Source: Sweltsa coloradensis
Taxonomy: Eukaryota > Arthropoda > Insecta > Plecoptera > Chloroperlidae
DNA length: 64,000 nt
Assembly: GCA_024449915.1 (NCBI GenBank)
Contig: JAMZAV010006256.1
Span: 1 to 64,000 of the forward strand
Direction: 5' to 3'
Shown here: positions 1 to 12,144 of the stretch, piece after piece
Position numbering within the stretch: position 1 is the stretch's first letter
How the letters are laid out: every line of letters starts with the position of its first letter
Position numbers and translations under genes: made by a program
The notes under the pieces: generated by a model
Database searches by the model: none
What the model saw: the letters and a program-made list of their open reading frames with translations, nothing else
What the model was told of the DNA's origin: nothing

Positions 1-2150
1 CTTTGTTTAAAAACCCCCAGAATAATATTACTATATTATTCAGACCTGCCCCCAATTCACCCATGAGCCCCAAAGGATGGCATTTGTATCCATATTAAAA
101 TTTCTCTAATTAAAATATCATAAAATCTTGGGTATTTATAGGCTATATACCAAATATAAGCAAACAGGGAGATTAAATACAAAAATCAATTCAAACAGTC
201 AAGAATTTCACAACTCATAGTAAACACACACAAACAGTACGCTCCTCTTATGGCAATTTTTAATTGAGATATACTTCTTTCGTTTTGTTATGAAAATTTT
301 TAATAAAAAAATCTACCTAATAACAATAACAAAACAATAACAAATATAATATTAATTTTTTTTAGCGTTATGCACAAGTCCCAATCCCTTTTCTACCTAT
401 ATAATTAATGTAGGCCTACATTCCATTTACCGTCATTGTTCATTACCAATTTTAATACATAATATTTTACTAATTCAAATAAATACGATTTTTATTATAA
501 CTATAGAATAGGTAAATGATTACCTACAAGATTTAAAGCTGTCCGCAGAATGACGCGTCTCCATTTTTGACAAAACAAACAATAAAAAAAATACCCATCC
601 TATTCAATAGGCCTCCTTTTCAAAAAGTATTTTTAAAAAACCGGGACGTCAAAGTGTATACTAGAAAATATATATATAGGCCTACTGCGATTTCTTTTTA
701 CATTGTAAAACAAGTAGAAAAATGCAAAAAATGTGGGGCTAAAATTTTTTAAAATCTTTTTTGGGTTTTGGTTCAAGTAAAATTTTTGAAATTATTAGTT
801 TGGCAACATTTTCTGCAAAATATCATCGATTTTTCTTAAACATTTTTTTTATACACTTGTTTTTTTTTTTTAATAGTTTAACATTTGGGGGTTTGTTTTT
901 TTTCGGCTCATATCATCAAATAATCTAAATTATTTGTTGTAATTTAAAATGCCATTAAATTCCCTTTTATTAAAAAGCCGACCCCCAAAAACTTACAAAT
1001 TTTTACTAAAAAAATACGCGGACGATGTGACTAATCAACAATGTTTTCGAAATGATAAAATGTAACAAATCAAGTTAACCCACTGAATATACAGCGCCCC
1101 CCGTAAGCAGCTCGCATCTATCACTGATCGGCCCGACATGTTGCGTTTTAGTGCTGCCATCTATTTTTGGGCTTGGAAACGCGTAACATCTACTGTACTT
1201 TTATGGATACGGGCTTTTAGTAGAAATGTGCGATTTTTAATCGTATTGAATATTCATATGTAAAAGAAATAAAAAACAGCGCTTTCTTCAGAAGCTATTT
1301 CAAAATTCCCTTCTTATATACCGATCAAAGGATCAGTGCATGGTTGCATTAGGAGGTGGCTTTGCACAGCTAGCAAAAATATCATCCTGATTAAATGTAT
1401 TCATAACCCCATATTAATATTTTTTGGTATACTTATGTACGTAGCTATAGCGCAATAAACGGCACGTTACACGTACGCACGCATAATAAATTTGTAATAA
1501 TAAGTAGATTAAAATATGTACCAATCATGCCTCAATTTATGTCTTGTGGTCTTAAATCAGCGTTTCGAAATATACATATACTTCTTACGGGCGTGTTTCG
1601 ATTCCACAGTTTTCAGTCGGTAAGATTTATAAAACTTTTTTCATTCATCACATACTTTAAATAACCAAGTTGGAATTTCCTGATCAAAAAATTTACTAAA
1701 TCACCCTAGATCTAGCACCCTCTGTTTAACTCATCCACGGAGCGAGACTGCGAACGATGTGAAATAATAGTGCTTCGCGCCTCGCGGACCGTAGACCGGA
1801 CTCACGGCGCCGCACCGTATGGGAGCTTCTGCAGTACATCGTGCAGCCACAACGTACATTGCAACTGCGGCCGTCTATTGGACGGCTATTTTTCGAATAT
1901 TCTGAGTGGCATTTGCGAAATTCCCACCTCCAGTTGCCTCTTTAAAGGGCTCCCATTATCACCAGCTTAGGTCTACAGGCCAAACTCAGGTAGACTCTTA
2001 ACTAGCCCTATCTAGCGGTAGACCGACAAAGCTCTATTTCCTTTGCATGTCAATCATTTAACATGGGGAAATCCGAGCCACGACAAGCACTTATTTTTGT
2101 ATCTTACATACATCCAGACGGCGGTGCTCTGAACTTAGAACTGCCACGTT
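1..2150. other. AT-rich stretch without recognisable gene
   Basis: Two short open frames (567-752 and 1770-1970, plus strand) occur by chance spacing and show no family motif. The GC-richer island at about 1740-1970 has no repeat partner that I could find in the window. I see no RNA gene or mobile-element signature here. Confidence 0.5.
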
Positions 2151-2153
2151 TTT

Positions 2154-2640
2154 GAGCGCAATAGAAGAATTTTTCTCATAAAAATCGCAATTTTACGTTT
2201 TTTTTTTCAATTTTTTTAAATTTATTTAACTTATAACAACTACATGCTTTATCCGATTTTAATGATTTTTCACAGAACCTTAATTTTATGAATTAAGATA
2301 TTCTTGTGAAATTTGAGCGCAATCGAAAAATTATTTTTCATGAAATAGAAATTTTGTGTATTTTTTCTTTTTTAAAACAATTTTTTTTCTTGTTACACCT
2401 ACATGCTTGATCCTATTGTTATAAGTTTTTTCACAGAACCTTAATTTTATTAATTTATATATTCGTGTGAAATTTTTAGCGCAATCGAATAATTATTTCT
2501 TATAATAATCCCAATTTTTCGATTTTTTAATTTTTTTTTTAAATTACGATAAATTAAAAAAAAAAATTAAAGTTTATTTTTTATTTAATTTAATTTAATT
2601 TAAAAAAAAATTTGAACTTAATAATTTTTTCACAGAACAA
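2154..2640 (+). repeat. Tandem repeat, about three units of ~163 bp
   Basis: Each unit contains the block TTTGAGCGCAAT, then a T-rich run, then CTACATGCTT, then TTTTTCACAGAACCTTAATT. The first unit starts near 2154, the second near 2317 and the third near 2479. The third unit degenerates into TTTAATTTAATT runs but still ends in the CACAGAAC block. Units differ by substitutions as well as homopolymer length, so this looks like an old array. Confidence 0.7.
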
Positions 2641-3026
2641 CAGAAAATCCGCATAACACCTCAGTCCTCAATGCACCAATTACGCTCATCCAACAACGCG
2701 GCGGGACTTAAACGTTTTCCTAGTAGTCTATAATTTACGTGTTAGAAAATGATTCGGAGTATTTTATTTATGTGGCACTATGTTTTGTGATGACGCAAAT
2801 GCTAAAGGGTACTCTAACCTCAATTAGGACAAGCACTATTGAAGTTTTTTATTCCAAATAGCTTTTCATCGTTCAGATAGTACACATTTTCTATTAATTT
2901 TGACTCATTTAGTGTCTTTAACAGTACTGTTTGTTGTTTTATTATGTTTTTTAGTTTTGACATTTCGATGTGAGCGAATCTAGTGTAGGCCTAGAGTGTA
3001 GCTTAAAAACGTTTGGTTATCCTGGG

Positions 3027-3219
3027 TGTAGTATCCCAGGGACGAGGTGTTCTACCTGGATTACATACTAATTAATCACTGTAAACTGTTTAGCCAACTC
3101 GTCTGTCTTACGTCAGTTTTATTCAGAACCGGACATACGGTCGACATCAAACTACTACACTAGTCAGTTAGCAACACTAGTATCTAGTAAGAGAGCGCTT
3201 CCGGGAAGCGGAGCATACA
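3027..3219 (-). repeat. 3' LTR of the Gypsy element
   Basis: On the minus strand it begins TGTATGCTCC directly after the polypurine tract and ends GGGATACTACA, so it has TG...CA ends. Its length is about 193 bp. It holds an AATAAA signal (3118-3123). No second copy lies in the window, so the far boundary rests only on the TG/CA rule. Confidence 0.65.
3118..3123 (-). terminator. Polyadenylation signal AATAAA in the LTR
   Basis: On the minus strand the LTR reads CTGAATAAAACTG. In Gypsy elements the R/U5 region often carries such a signal for the genomic transcript. Confidence 0.5.
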
Positions 3220-3220
3220 A

Positions 3221-3231
3221 CTTCCCTCTTT
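3221..3231 (-). other. Polypurine tract (plus-strand primer) of the Gypsy element
   Basis: The minus strand reads AAAGAGGGAAG, an all-purine run ending one base before the LTR. This is the expected place for the second-strand primer of an LTR retrotransposon. Confidence 0.6.
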
Positions 3232-3331
3232 AACAACAATTAAAATAGTAATACAAATAAGAATATCAAATATATAGTTGAAAATAGAATAACTAGTACA
3301 TATAAATTTATGAAGAATGTAAATCAAGTTC

Positions 3332-5282
3332 TTAAATGTAATCAAATGAAACCACAGAGTATAAGAATTGTCTTTGCTTATCTTGGTAACGTATAGCCAA
3401 TCTTCGTTCCCTTTTGCGGCCTGGGTTTCACCGGACCGGTGATCTTGGGCTCTCGGGCGGAACGTCAGCTCGAACGACCCCCTGCGTCCCATGGTTCTGC
3501 ACATCTCCATTTTGTAGAGCCTTGTTATTAGGCTCCGAAGGAATTTCAGTAGGGAACCAGAGTGGGAATCTCTGGTAGGGAAAACCTCTTAAAATGGGTA
3601 AAGTTCCGGGTATAGTGGGAACGGTCAGGAGTTTGAACGGTAATACTGTTCCCGTTCTTTGACACTACTTGGGTAGGGGTGGGACAGTAGTGAGTAGTTA
3701 GTTTGTTAGTTTTGTTTTGCTTCATCAAACATAATCTCCTTCCACTATCACACTTTCCTTAGCGCGTCGTGATTTATCTGCATTTTCCCTTCCCTTTCCA
3801 TTTCCTTTCAAGGTCCCGGTCTCTGATTTCACCATCATCCACTGTTTTTGCCTCCCAAGTTGGTAACTTGTCTCGGTTTTTTCCTACGGTAAAGAAGTTC
3901 GGCAGGGTTTAAACGCCTGTAGTACAATGCGAAGTATTACGGTATAAAATTAGATACAAAGTAGAATTTCTTTCCAATCTTGTCCTGTTGCTTGTGCAAT
4001 ACGCAGAACGTTTTAACAAAGAACGATTTTGGCGCTCCACCTCCCAGTTAGCCTGCGGCCACAACGGTGTTGTGAAACGTAGATCAATATTATTTTCTCC
4101 GCAGTATTTCTTGAACTCTTCACTGGCAAATTGGGGTCCATTATCTGACCTAATGGATGAAGGTAAACCAAACCTAGCAAAAATCGGTTTAAGTTTCTCG
4201 ATTATTTTCTCAGCGGTAATGGACTTTCCATGATGTCCCCCTTCAAAGAATCTACTGTAGTAGTCAATAGTGACTAGTAAGTATGTCCTGATGGTAGGGG
4301 TCCTAGAAAATCTACAGCTATGTCTTGCCAAGGGCGGCCCTTTGGGAGTGATGTTGTACCGAATGGCTCCGGAACATCAGGTGCAGTGACAAGCTGGCAA
4401 ACCCTGACAGTCTTGACAAATGTCTCACATTCCCTATCAATCCCCGGCCCCATACTTAGATCGTTATCTTTGCTTCATTAAATGGACATTCCCTGGATGA
4501 CCCTCGTGGCCAATTCCATGGTTTGCTGCCTGAGAGCAACTGGCATTATCAAACGATTTCCACGCAAGATGATATTTCCTACCTTGCTCAGTTCAGTGGG
4601 AAATGCATGAAATGGTTTGCTCGAGTCATCACTCCAAGAACCCGATTTTGAGACTACGAGATACAGACTGAAGCTCCATATCAGTGTTTCAAAAGCATCT
4701 TCGATATCCTCCAATCTTAGTGCTACTGGTGTTTGATGACTGAACTATGATTTGAAAAATTTTCTCACCTTCAGCAAACAAAAGTTGTCTTACATTTTCC
4801 GGATCCAACAGCCTTTGATAATGGGTCAGCAAATTAGACTTTTCCCGGGGGATGTACAATGTGATAGTTATAGGATTGTAATCTTAACATCCATCGCTCT
4901 ATCCTAGCACATGGTTTACCTTTCGGTGACAATATGCATTCGATGGGCTTATTGTCGGTGACAAGTTTGAAGTATCTCTTCCATACAGGTACATATGAAA
5001 GTGTTCACAGGTTGTTATCTCTCTTATTGATTCTGGGATCAATTCAATTTGGTGAAAAGCGCTGTCAATATCAAGTTTTACTAAAGAATTTACTGTCTCT
5101 TAGATCAGGGAGTACCTCATCAAAACTTGGGATTTTGATGTTTCTCTCTTTCCACCGCAGTATTTGCCTGACGCATGTCAACGCAAATCCTGACATCTCC
5201 ATTACCCTTAGGGACGACCACGAGCTGCGAGGACCATGCGATGGGCCATCAATCTTCTCAATGATATCTTGGTCTTCCAACT
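3332..5282 (-). pseudogene. pol: Gypsy pol remnant: RT start, RNase H end, integrase
   Basis: Minus-strand pieces are read in several frames. At 5280-5071 is the RT start (IIEKIDGPSHGP, then PDLRDSKFFSK), followed by a SAFHQIEL block in another frame. At about 4965-4840 is the RNase H end (VTDNKPIECI, ARIERWMLRLQSYNYHIVH, PPGKSN). At about 4500-3900 is the integrase, with the zinc-binding region broken and the catalytic core clear: TIDYYSRFFE gives the first Asp, IRSDNGPQFAS the second Asp, and E in the NWEVERQNRSLLK helix the third. At 3728-3546 is the Pol C-terminal stretch with TRNFTHFKR. The usual RT sequence between SAFHQIEL and the RNase H, including the YxDD active site, is absent: only about 100 bp separate them. 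The frame ends at 3332 after RERRLAIRYQDK. The element cannot encode an active polymerase. Confidence 0.85.
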
Positions 5283-5299
5283 AAACCATGTACCACCAA

Positions 5300-5960
5300 C
5301 CAACAAATGGGTAAAGTGTAGTGTAATTTGATTTCAAGGCCCACACCTACCTACACAAGTCTACATTACACTAGGTTAACCAAAAAAAACCTATTACGTT
5401 AACACAGTTCAATTTAAGTTGCCGCCATCTTTTCACTGCACTACACCATTGATTAAAAGGTTCGTTCGTCTGTGTACATTTAGTGTTACCTTTACACTAG
5501 TGTAAGCGAATATCTACACTGGTCCGTTTTTCTGTGTCTGTGTAAGCAGTGTAAATTTACGTCGGCGTTTTTCTGTACAGTTAGTGTATACACTAGTGTA
5601 GACAGTGTAGGATATATTTACACTGCCTATTTTGCTCGTGTAAAGAATTTACACCGACATTGCGCGCCATAAAACGAAAAACATGGAGGCCGAGGGCTGC
5701 AAGTATTGTTGTGAGGGGTGAGAATGGGTCCCTTTAAAGAAAGCGGACTCTAACCCTTTTTTTACAATGGGGGAAATTACTTTTTTCTTTAAAGTAAATT
5801 TCATAACAAATGTGGATTTTTTTTTGTGGATGCCCTGTACGTTACCAAACCTACTACTTCCGAAAAAAGTAACTATTTCCGCTTTCACTTGTCAGTGTAA
5901 AGTTCGACTTGTGAAAGTCATGTTACCCAAATAAACACAGACAACAAACTAAAGAATGAC
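5300..5960. repeat. Cluster of GTGTA/TACAC motifs with two TACACTAGTGTA palindromes
   Basis: The 12-bp palindrome TACACTAGTGTA occurs at 5493-5504 (there extended to TTACACTAGTGTAA) and at 5589-5600. Many single GTGTA or TACAC half-sites surround them between 5300 and 5660, with further ones near 5890 and 6005. No ORF of known family lies inside; a minus-strand frame at 5649-5888 has no motif I recognise. Dense short subterminal motifs in both orientations are typical of some cut-and-paste transposon ends. This assignment is an inference. Confidence 0.45.
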
Positions 5961-7300
5961 TACCCAGAACCCACCTGGGGAGCCGGTTTACACCGGGGTT
6001 TAAGTGTAGGTTTACCTGGACAAAATAATGCCGGTATCGTTGCTGGGCATTGATTTAAAACCCCTATAGTAGGCTAGTTTTCTGCCCAAAATACTTCCGC
6101 CGGGCGCGCGTAAAAAATTGAACGTCAAAAATCCATTCAAGATGGCGATTTGGCTTTTAATTTATGCTTTTTCAAAGCAAAAAAAGTATTTTACTGGATT
6201 TTTGTGTGGTATGGTTTAGCTTTGCAGCATGAATTGAATAAACAAAACAATAAAATTATTGCATAAGGAATTTAGAAATCTTTTGATTTTAAAATCTAGT
6301 AGCTCAGGTCAAACTCTAGGTCAACTGACGGCCACTTTAAAATTTTCGGTCTTAAAATCCTCCCATTTGATTAACTGTAAAGCATCATTCCAATCTTTTC
6401 TAAGGCAAAGGGCCCAAAGGCCTAAGGTTTAAATTTATTTTAAAAAACAAGGCGTGACTGACTTTGACAGATGTCTGCCACATTTTTCTCATTTTATTTT
6501 CTTTTTTGGTTATGTGTGTTTTTTATAATTCAATTTGATATCAATTGATAAGTTTTTAAATAAGTACGTGTGTTTTGTTAGGAAAACTTTTCATTCCTCA
6601 AACCGTAATTATGCGTTCAAAAAGTTATACATTTTTTACGAAAAAGATTTATCGTTTTTAATAAGGGTTTTGTTTTTTTTTTACGTAGAAACGAAATCCC
6701 AACGAGCATTGATATTTTGTTTTGATTAATTTTTTTTTATTTTTGACAACTAAATAAGTTTTTTAAAATTTGCGGGGGTTTTACCCAAATACAACATGAT
6801 AAGTGCCACGATTTTTATTAAAAAAAATTTAATTGAGGTGCTCCTGTTCGACTTTTGACACTGAAGGTGAACATTTTCGTCTCGGAGTTTGACAAAAAAC
6901 ATGCCAGCCAAATTTTCTGACCTAAAACAAAAGGTGGGCTTCACTTATCTAAAAATTCTAATAAGAAAAGCTAAATCACAATAACTCCATTAAAGCATAC
7001 CACGCAGGCCCTCTAAAACACCCTTTGGGCCTGATAGTAAGTCTATCCTATTTGTCGTCCAACTTAAAAACCTGCCGATTCCTCAAGCCTACACACACAG
7101 CTTCTGGGCAATAATGATGGACCAGGCATTGCCGAACTATTGGGCCTTATTCTAAGATCGTTCAGAGTCAAACATATCAAACAGCCCATGCCAAACCCGA
7201 ATTTGTCTAATCTAATAGCATTAAAAAACAGTCTACTGGAATTGTGACTAAAAACGTTTTTGAACTGCTTCAAATTGGAAATGATTTTCCCCCGTTTTCC
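5960..7300. other. AT-rich stretch, nothing recognised
   Basis: There are frequent T runs and short frames only. A minus-strand frame at 7064-7273 shows no family signature. No tandem repeat or inverted repeat stands out. Confidence 0.4.
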
Positions 7301-7305
7301 TCAAA

Positions 7306-7608
7306 ATGAAACTAAAACCCAAAATTCCGAAATCAAAACAAATTCCTAGTCAAAACAAAAACCTGCCTAGCATCCTCACCAATTTTAACCCCAATAAAAA
7401 ACCCCCAATTACACCCACTGCCAACATCTGTGACACTAGTATTAGCGATTCTATGTTAGCGGATGTCATATTTAAAAAGCAAAAAAGGATTTTGTTTGAA
7501 AATTCATCCTGGAATCCGCCTGGGGAAATTAAAAAAAACAATAAAGATCAGCCCTCCACAACGAGAAATCAGTGGGCATCTGAAATTCAAAATGGCACTA
7601 ATTCTTAA
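7306..7608 (+). pseudogene. Lysine/proline-rich 100-aa frame, possibly LINE ORF1 remnant
   Basis: The frame encodes a hydrophilic protein with a basic N-terminus (KLKPKIPKSK) and many Asn, Pro and Thr residues. It has no membrane segment, signal peptide or zinc-knuckle motif. It lies upstream, on the same strand, of the decayed Jockey-like endonuclease/RT at 9.0-11.8 kb, where ORF1 of such an element would be expected. That position is the only reason for the link. An alternative is a chance frame in low-complexity DNA. Confidence 0.22.
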
Positions 7609-8049
7609 AAATGTAAAGATCCCTTAAATTAAGGGATCGTTTATCAGTTAAATCGGACATGCAAAAAACATCCCTTTGGGCTCTATAGCAACACGGCTTT
7701 ATTTATCGCCGAGATTCCCAAATTCCACTGTCGATGAGTCAATGCCAACTTTTAAATGGGCGTGCAAGACATTTTGATACTTTGTATGTTTTAAAAATAA
7801 GTGGATTTTCCCAACTGACTTTTCCCAAAAGGAGGCCTTCCCCCCAACAACTGGGGCAATGTAAAAAAAATAAAAATGCTAAATGAGATCAATGAGTACT
7901 ATCATGGCCCCCAAAAACAATCGTGCATTGATAAACCCCAGACCTCAAGCTTTGTTTAAAAAAATCTTGATGAATCGTCTTCCCACAAGCCCATCATAAC
8001 TGTACCTAAAACAACCCTTAAAAAGAAAAACCCAAAATCTGAGTGCAAA

Positions 8050-8590
8050 TATCGCCCCCTGCCCTCTGAGCCACTCAATCTCGGAGGATAATTCCCCAAC
8101 TGCGATCGAAAAAATCGCCCTGTTCTGGGAGCCGCTAGAGTCTCTGTGGATGATGTTTCCCCCCAACTGCTAAAGCTAAACTATTGTCCTTGCCCCGGCT
8201 GCTCGATTTCTGTGGATAAAGATTCAAAACTGCTGGAGCGAAATTATCGTCCGTGCCCTCGGAGCTACTCAATCTTTGTGGATGATGATAAATTCCCAAA
8301 AACTGCGGGAAACGAAACCATCGTCCCTCCCCTTTGGACCCACCTCGATCTCGGTAGATGATTGCCTAACTCTAAAGTGCAACGATTTTTTCCTGCCCTC
8401 GTGTCGGGGTCGTGACGGGGGGTGAGTGATCAAAATGCTCGGTCTTTTGGACGATGATTCCCCAAAAAAATGCTGGGCCAAACCCATTGCCCCTCCCCTT
8501 CGGATAAACTCGAGTCTTGGTGGACGTTCCCCCCACTGCTGAAGCGAAACTGTCGCCCCCTGCCCTCAAAGTCAAAATCGTGACTGTGAG
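8050..8590 (+). repeat. Degenerate minisatellite, about eight units of 62-75 bp (one ~100 bp)
   Basis: Units start near 8052, 8114, 8183, 8247, 8320, 8385, 8486 and 8552. The common core is ATCGTCCCTGCCCTCGGAG, then CTCAATCTCTGTGGATGATG, then TTCCCCAAACTGC, then GCGAAAC. Units differ strongly in length and by substitutions, and frame is not kept across them. Open frames on both strands here (for example 7945-8166 and 8269-8487 minus, 8146-8361 plus) follow from the repeat and are not taken as genes. Confidence 0.75.
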
Positions 8591-9019
8591 ATGTTTCGAG
8601 TGGTATGTGGAGGTCTTCTCACACTATGGCAACCGAATCGAACAAAGAATGAATTGCAGATGCAAAGGCCCTGAAAAATGTACCTACCAAAACTACGTGC
8701 TTGTGATAAGTGAAGGTATAGGCAATAACTAAAAAACTTTGGTCACCTAGGATTAGTAGAAATTCTTCTGTAAAATTCAAGAAAAAAAATAACCCTTAAG
8801 CCCCCCTTAACCACCCTAGTTGACTAGATGACTCATAAACCCTAATCCCTTTAACGTTACTGAAAAAATACAGATAAAAAATCCCCTCACATTAGCCTAA
8901 CACACAGACTTTTATACATCCTTTGACTAAGTACTGACCAACCGAAGACCTTAAGGTAAATCCCTCCCCAAAGCCCTCCCTAACAGACCATCACTCTTCT
9001 TCCTTCCCCCAAACCCCCA

Positions 9020-11816
9020 TGCCAGCACCTTATTCAAAATTGCATTCCCCAGTCTGCTCTGTCCGTAAAAAAATTGAGAACTCGAATTACTACTAAGCGT
9101 CTATCTCCCGATATATTCTGCTCTCAGAACATTGGCTCTCTTCATGAAACTAATTCTTCTGATTTCAAAATATTAAATGTAGATTTTTTTTTTGCGTCCA
9201 CGTTCATTCATGGGGGAGTTGCAATCCCCGCTAACCTCATCTTAACTTGATTCCCATTCCTGAGGGCAAAACGTACTGCATTTAGAAAATTTTTTAAGTG
9301 CCGCAGTTCCTGGGACCATATAACATGCACTTCATTATTCTTCCGTTTACCGATCTCCTCTAGGGGACTTAAATAATTTCCCTCAGCTAGACAGGTACTC
9401 TCTTTATCACCAAAAAATTTCCAAAAGCGATATCATTTTATGTAGTGATCATAAAGTAGACTTTCTAAAAAACCCCCCGTCAAAAACGAAACTGCTCGAT
9501 TTTGTTTACTCTTTAATATCAAGGGGACCATTGTCACCCAACCCGCGTCACTGAACAAGTTGTTCCTTATTGACAAATCTTTACAAATTTGACCCCCAAA
9601 GATGTTCTCGGCAAGCTCACGACACAGGTCTGTCTGATCACCTCTCCTCATGCTCAAAATTTCCCCCTCTAACTAACCCCTTTCCCCAAAATTAAAAAAA
9701 TGAAAAGTTTTTTTCAAAACCAAAAAAACCGGCCAAATTTCCAATGCAAGTACTGAAAATTGGCAGTCGCTGCCCTTCCTGGAAAAGTGGCCAACTCCTC
9801 TCAAAATTCATTCCCCCCTTTCCCTTTTCATTTTAAAAACATTTCCCTAAAAAATTTTTCCTCTTTCTAACCTAAAGTCAAAACCCCCGGGTCTCCCCAG
9901 ACTGCGATGTGAACCCAACCTTGAATCCCCCTCCATTCTAAAATGAAGTCTTCGAACAAACCAAACATAAAGAACAATATCGTGACTTTAAAAAATCCAT
10001 GCTAAAAATATACGTCAAACTAAACTTCACTATGATGACTTTTTAAAACCTGAAAACTAGGAACACCTCAAAAGCAAATTTTGGGCCTGATCAAAACACA
10101 ACCACTGCCTCTAAACCCCCCCACCATTAAAGGGAAGTTTTATCAGATGCATCTTCTCAATTTCGAAATTTTTTAATAATTCTTCATCAACTCATGTAAA
10201 ATTTGGGAAACCAAAGTGCCAAAAAATACTCCCCTCCTCGTAAAAACCCTTTCCCACCCTCCTTAGGCCCTACCCCTCTTTCTCTATCCACACCCTCTTT
10301 AATAGCTATGGGAATTAGAAATTTGGGTTTCCCAAAAACCTCATATGGGCTAGATGAAAATGCCAGGGTCTCTTCTATCCATGTACGGACTTTCTCTCTG
10401 GGCCCCCTACCTACATTATTAAACCCATCCTTCTCTAGGCATTTTCCCCTCCAACTAAAGGCAGCAAAAATTATACCTATTTATAAACCAAAAAGGGAAA
10501 AAATCTGAAAAAACAAACTATCGTCCCCCTCCCCTTTCCCTTTTTTCCAAAATATTTGAAAATATCATGCACGATCGTCTAATATATTTCTAATCACCAC
10601 AACATTATCTCCCTAGTCCCAACACGGGTTTTTTTTGAAAAACAATCCCCACCAGTGCAATCTACAGTTTTCCCGTCCCCCCCCTATTTGCTCTCGACAA
10701 AGGGGACCAAGCTTAGGATTGTTCTACGACATACCAAAGGGTTTCACCCATTTTACACAAAAATTCTTCTCGACAACTCATTCTACGGTATCCGTGGGTA
10801 GCTCTTGTTGGATTTCCTCTTTTTTGTCTGGCCGTACCCAAAAAAGTGGGAACTCCCAAAAATCTATATCAATCCGTCACCACAAACCCCCTCTAAACCT
10901 CTGCCAAAAGTCTGCGGGGGTTCCCAGGGATCAATTTTTTTGGGCCCTTGCCTTTCCTTTATGTCAACGACCCCGCCTCCTTAAAAAAGGGCACTCTCAC
11001 CCAATATCTGATGACTCCCCCAACGCTGACACACCCCAACTCCACCCATTCAGGGCCTTCCCCCTTAATAAACCCCGTTACTTAATGTATCATCTGCCTC
11101 GGCAAAAAACTCACCCTCCACGCTCTAAAAAATGTTTTTTCTATACTTTCACACCCCTTATAAGATCCCCCACGCCAGTCCCCTTTTCGTCTTTTACTCT
11201 GATACTATCCCCCGCCTCACCAGTCAAAGTCCCAGGCCCTTCCTAACTGATAATCTAGACTGGTCCTCCATTAAACCACGTTGCCGCAAAAAATTTTTCG
11301 GCTGCTACTCAAAAAAAGCTCAAACAAATAGTTCACCCCCACATCCCCATTGCTAGTTTACTTTGCAACATTCACCTCACTTACATTGGCCTCTATTTTG
11401 GGGGGCTTCCCCCATGCGAACAGAAATTCCCTTCTCCAAAAGAGAGCGGTTTTGTATCATAGCTGGTGCCCAGAAGACCTCATGTAGAAACTTTTCAAGG
11501 AACTTGTATTCTTACTCTAGCATGTACCCTTTTTCCAATCACCCCCATTATTCGTTCACACCAACCGACCTCTTCCACTAAAAGCTTCTGTGCACTCCAT
11601 AACACTAGACCAACCTTCACATACACGGCCCCCCCACAATCTGCGCCTCTTTGCCAAGGCCCGAATATCTATCTTCCCCCTCTACAATAAGCTCCCCGAC
11701 CACATCAAAAACCCCTCCCACCCTGTCCCCTTCCCCTTTAAACATAAGTTTAATCATACTTACAGCAAACAGCTTTTACTCCTCAGACTACCTCTCCCTG
11801 TAAATATTTGCAGTTA
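9020..11816 (+). pseudogene. Jockey-like LINE ORF2 remnant (endonuclease and reverse transcriptase)
   Basis: No frame is intact, but pieces from all three frames line up in the order of a Jockey-type ORF2. Endonuclease: SVRKKIE and LLSEHWLSS near 9060-9140, then FIHGGVAI near 9205, then KGTIVT with DKSLQI...PPKMF near 9510-9610. Reverse transcriptase: KAAKIIPIYKP near 10460, FSKIFENIMHDRL near 10545, a LLSTKGT...GLFYD block near 10690-10730, SSFLSGRTQKSGNSQKS near 10820-10865, GVPRDQF (degenerate GVPQGS) near 10917. C-terminus: HNLRLFAKARISIFPLYNKLPDHIKN near 11633-11710, in shortened form typical of Jockey/CR1 ends (LYNKLPDHI). The reading ends at the stop after VNICS (11815). Base composition on this strand is C-rich, unlike the flanks. 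I cannot find the YADD active site intact. The clade is uncertain between Jockey and CR1. Confidence 0.7.
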
Positions 11817-12144
11817 AATTCATTTTTTCTTTTAATATTTAAAATTCCCAGAGTATACCACAAAAAAGCACGTAATTTAAAATTTTCAAAAGTTCCCCTT
11901 AGCCGAAATGTGTAACAAACTTCTATATATAATATTGCTTACACGCTTTTCCCTTATTTGTGAGGTATTAAGACACATTCCCCCTGTACATCCCCAATTG
12001 CTGTTTTCTGTGCCATCAGCAATTCTCGTGGGGGCTTGAACCCCCGAAAACCCCCGGGGCCAACTTTTTAGTATTAAACCCACCCACTCAAGCATGGCGC
12101 CCGCAGGAATTTTGTCGGGGGGCAAAAAAACACAATTTTTACTT

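Larger units (their letters stand above)
3027..5282 (-). mobile_element. Gypsy/Ty3 LTR retrotransposon, truncated and internally deleted
   Basis: Read on the minus strand the order is: start of the reverse transcriptase, RNase H end, integrase, Pol C-terminus, polypurine tract, 3' LTR. That is the normal Ty3/Gypsy order (RT-RH-IN). Everything upstream of the RT start is missing (gag, protease, primer-binding site, 5' LTR), as is most of the RT palm. I found no second LTR in the window. The element is non-autonomous and old: its frames are broken in several places. Confidence 0.85.

Noticed and set aside
4934..5284. 116-codon plus-strand frame
   Set aside because: It is the shadow of the Gypsy RT start and RNase H pieces on the minus strand.
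7945..8575. Overlapping open frames on both strands
   Set aside because: They are produced by the minisatellite units and change frame from unit to unit.
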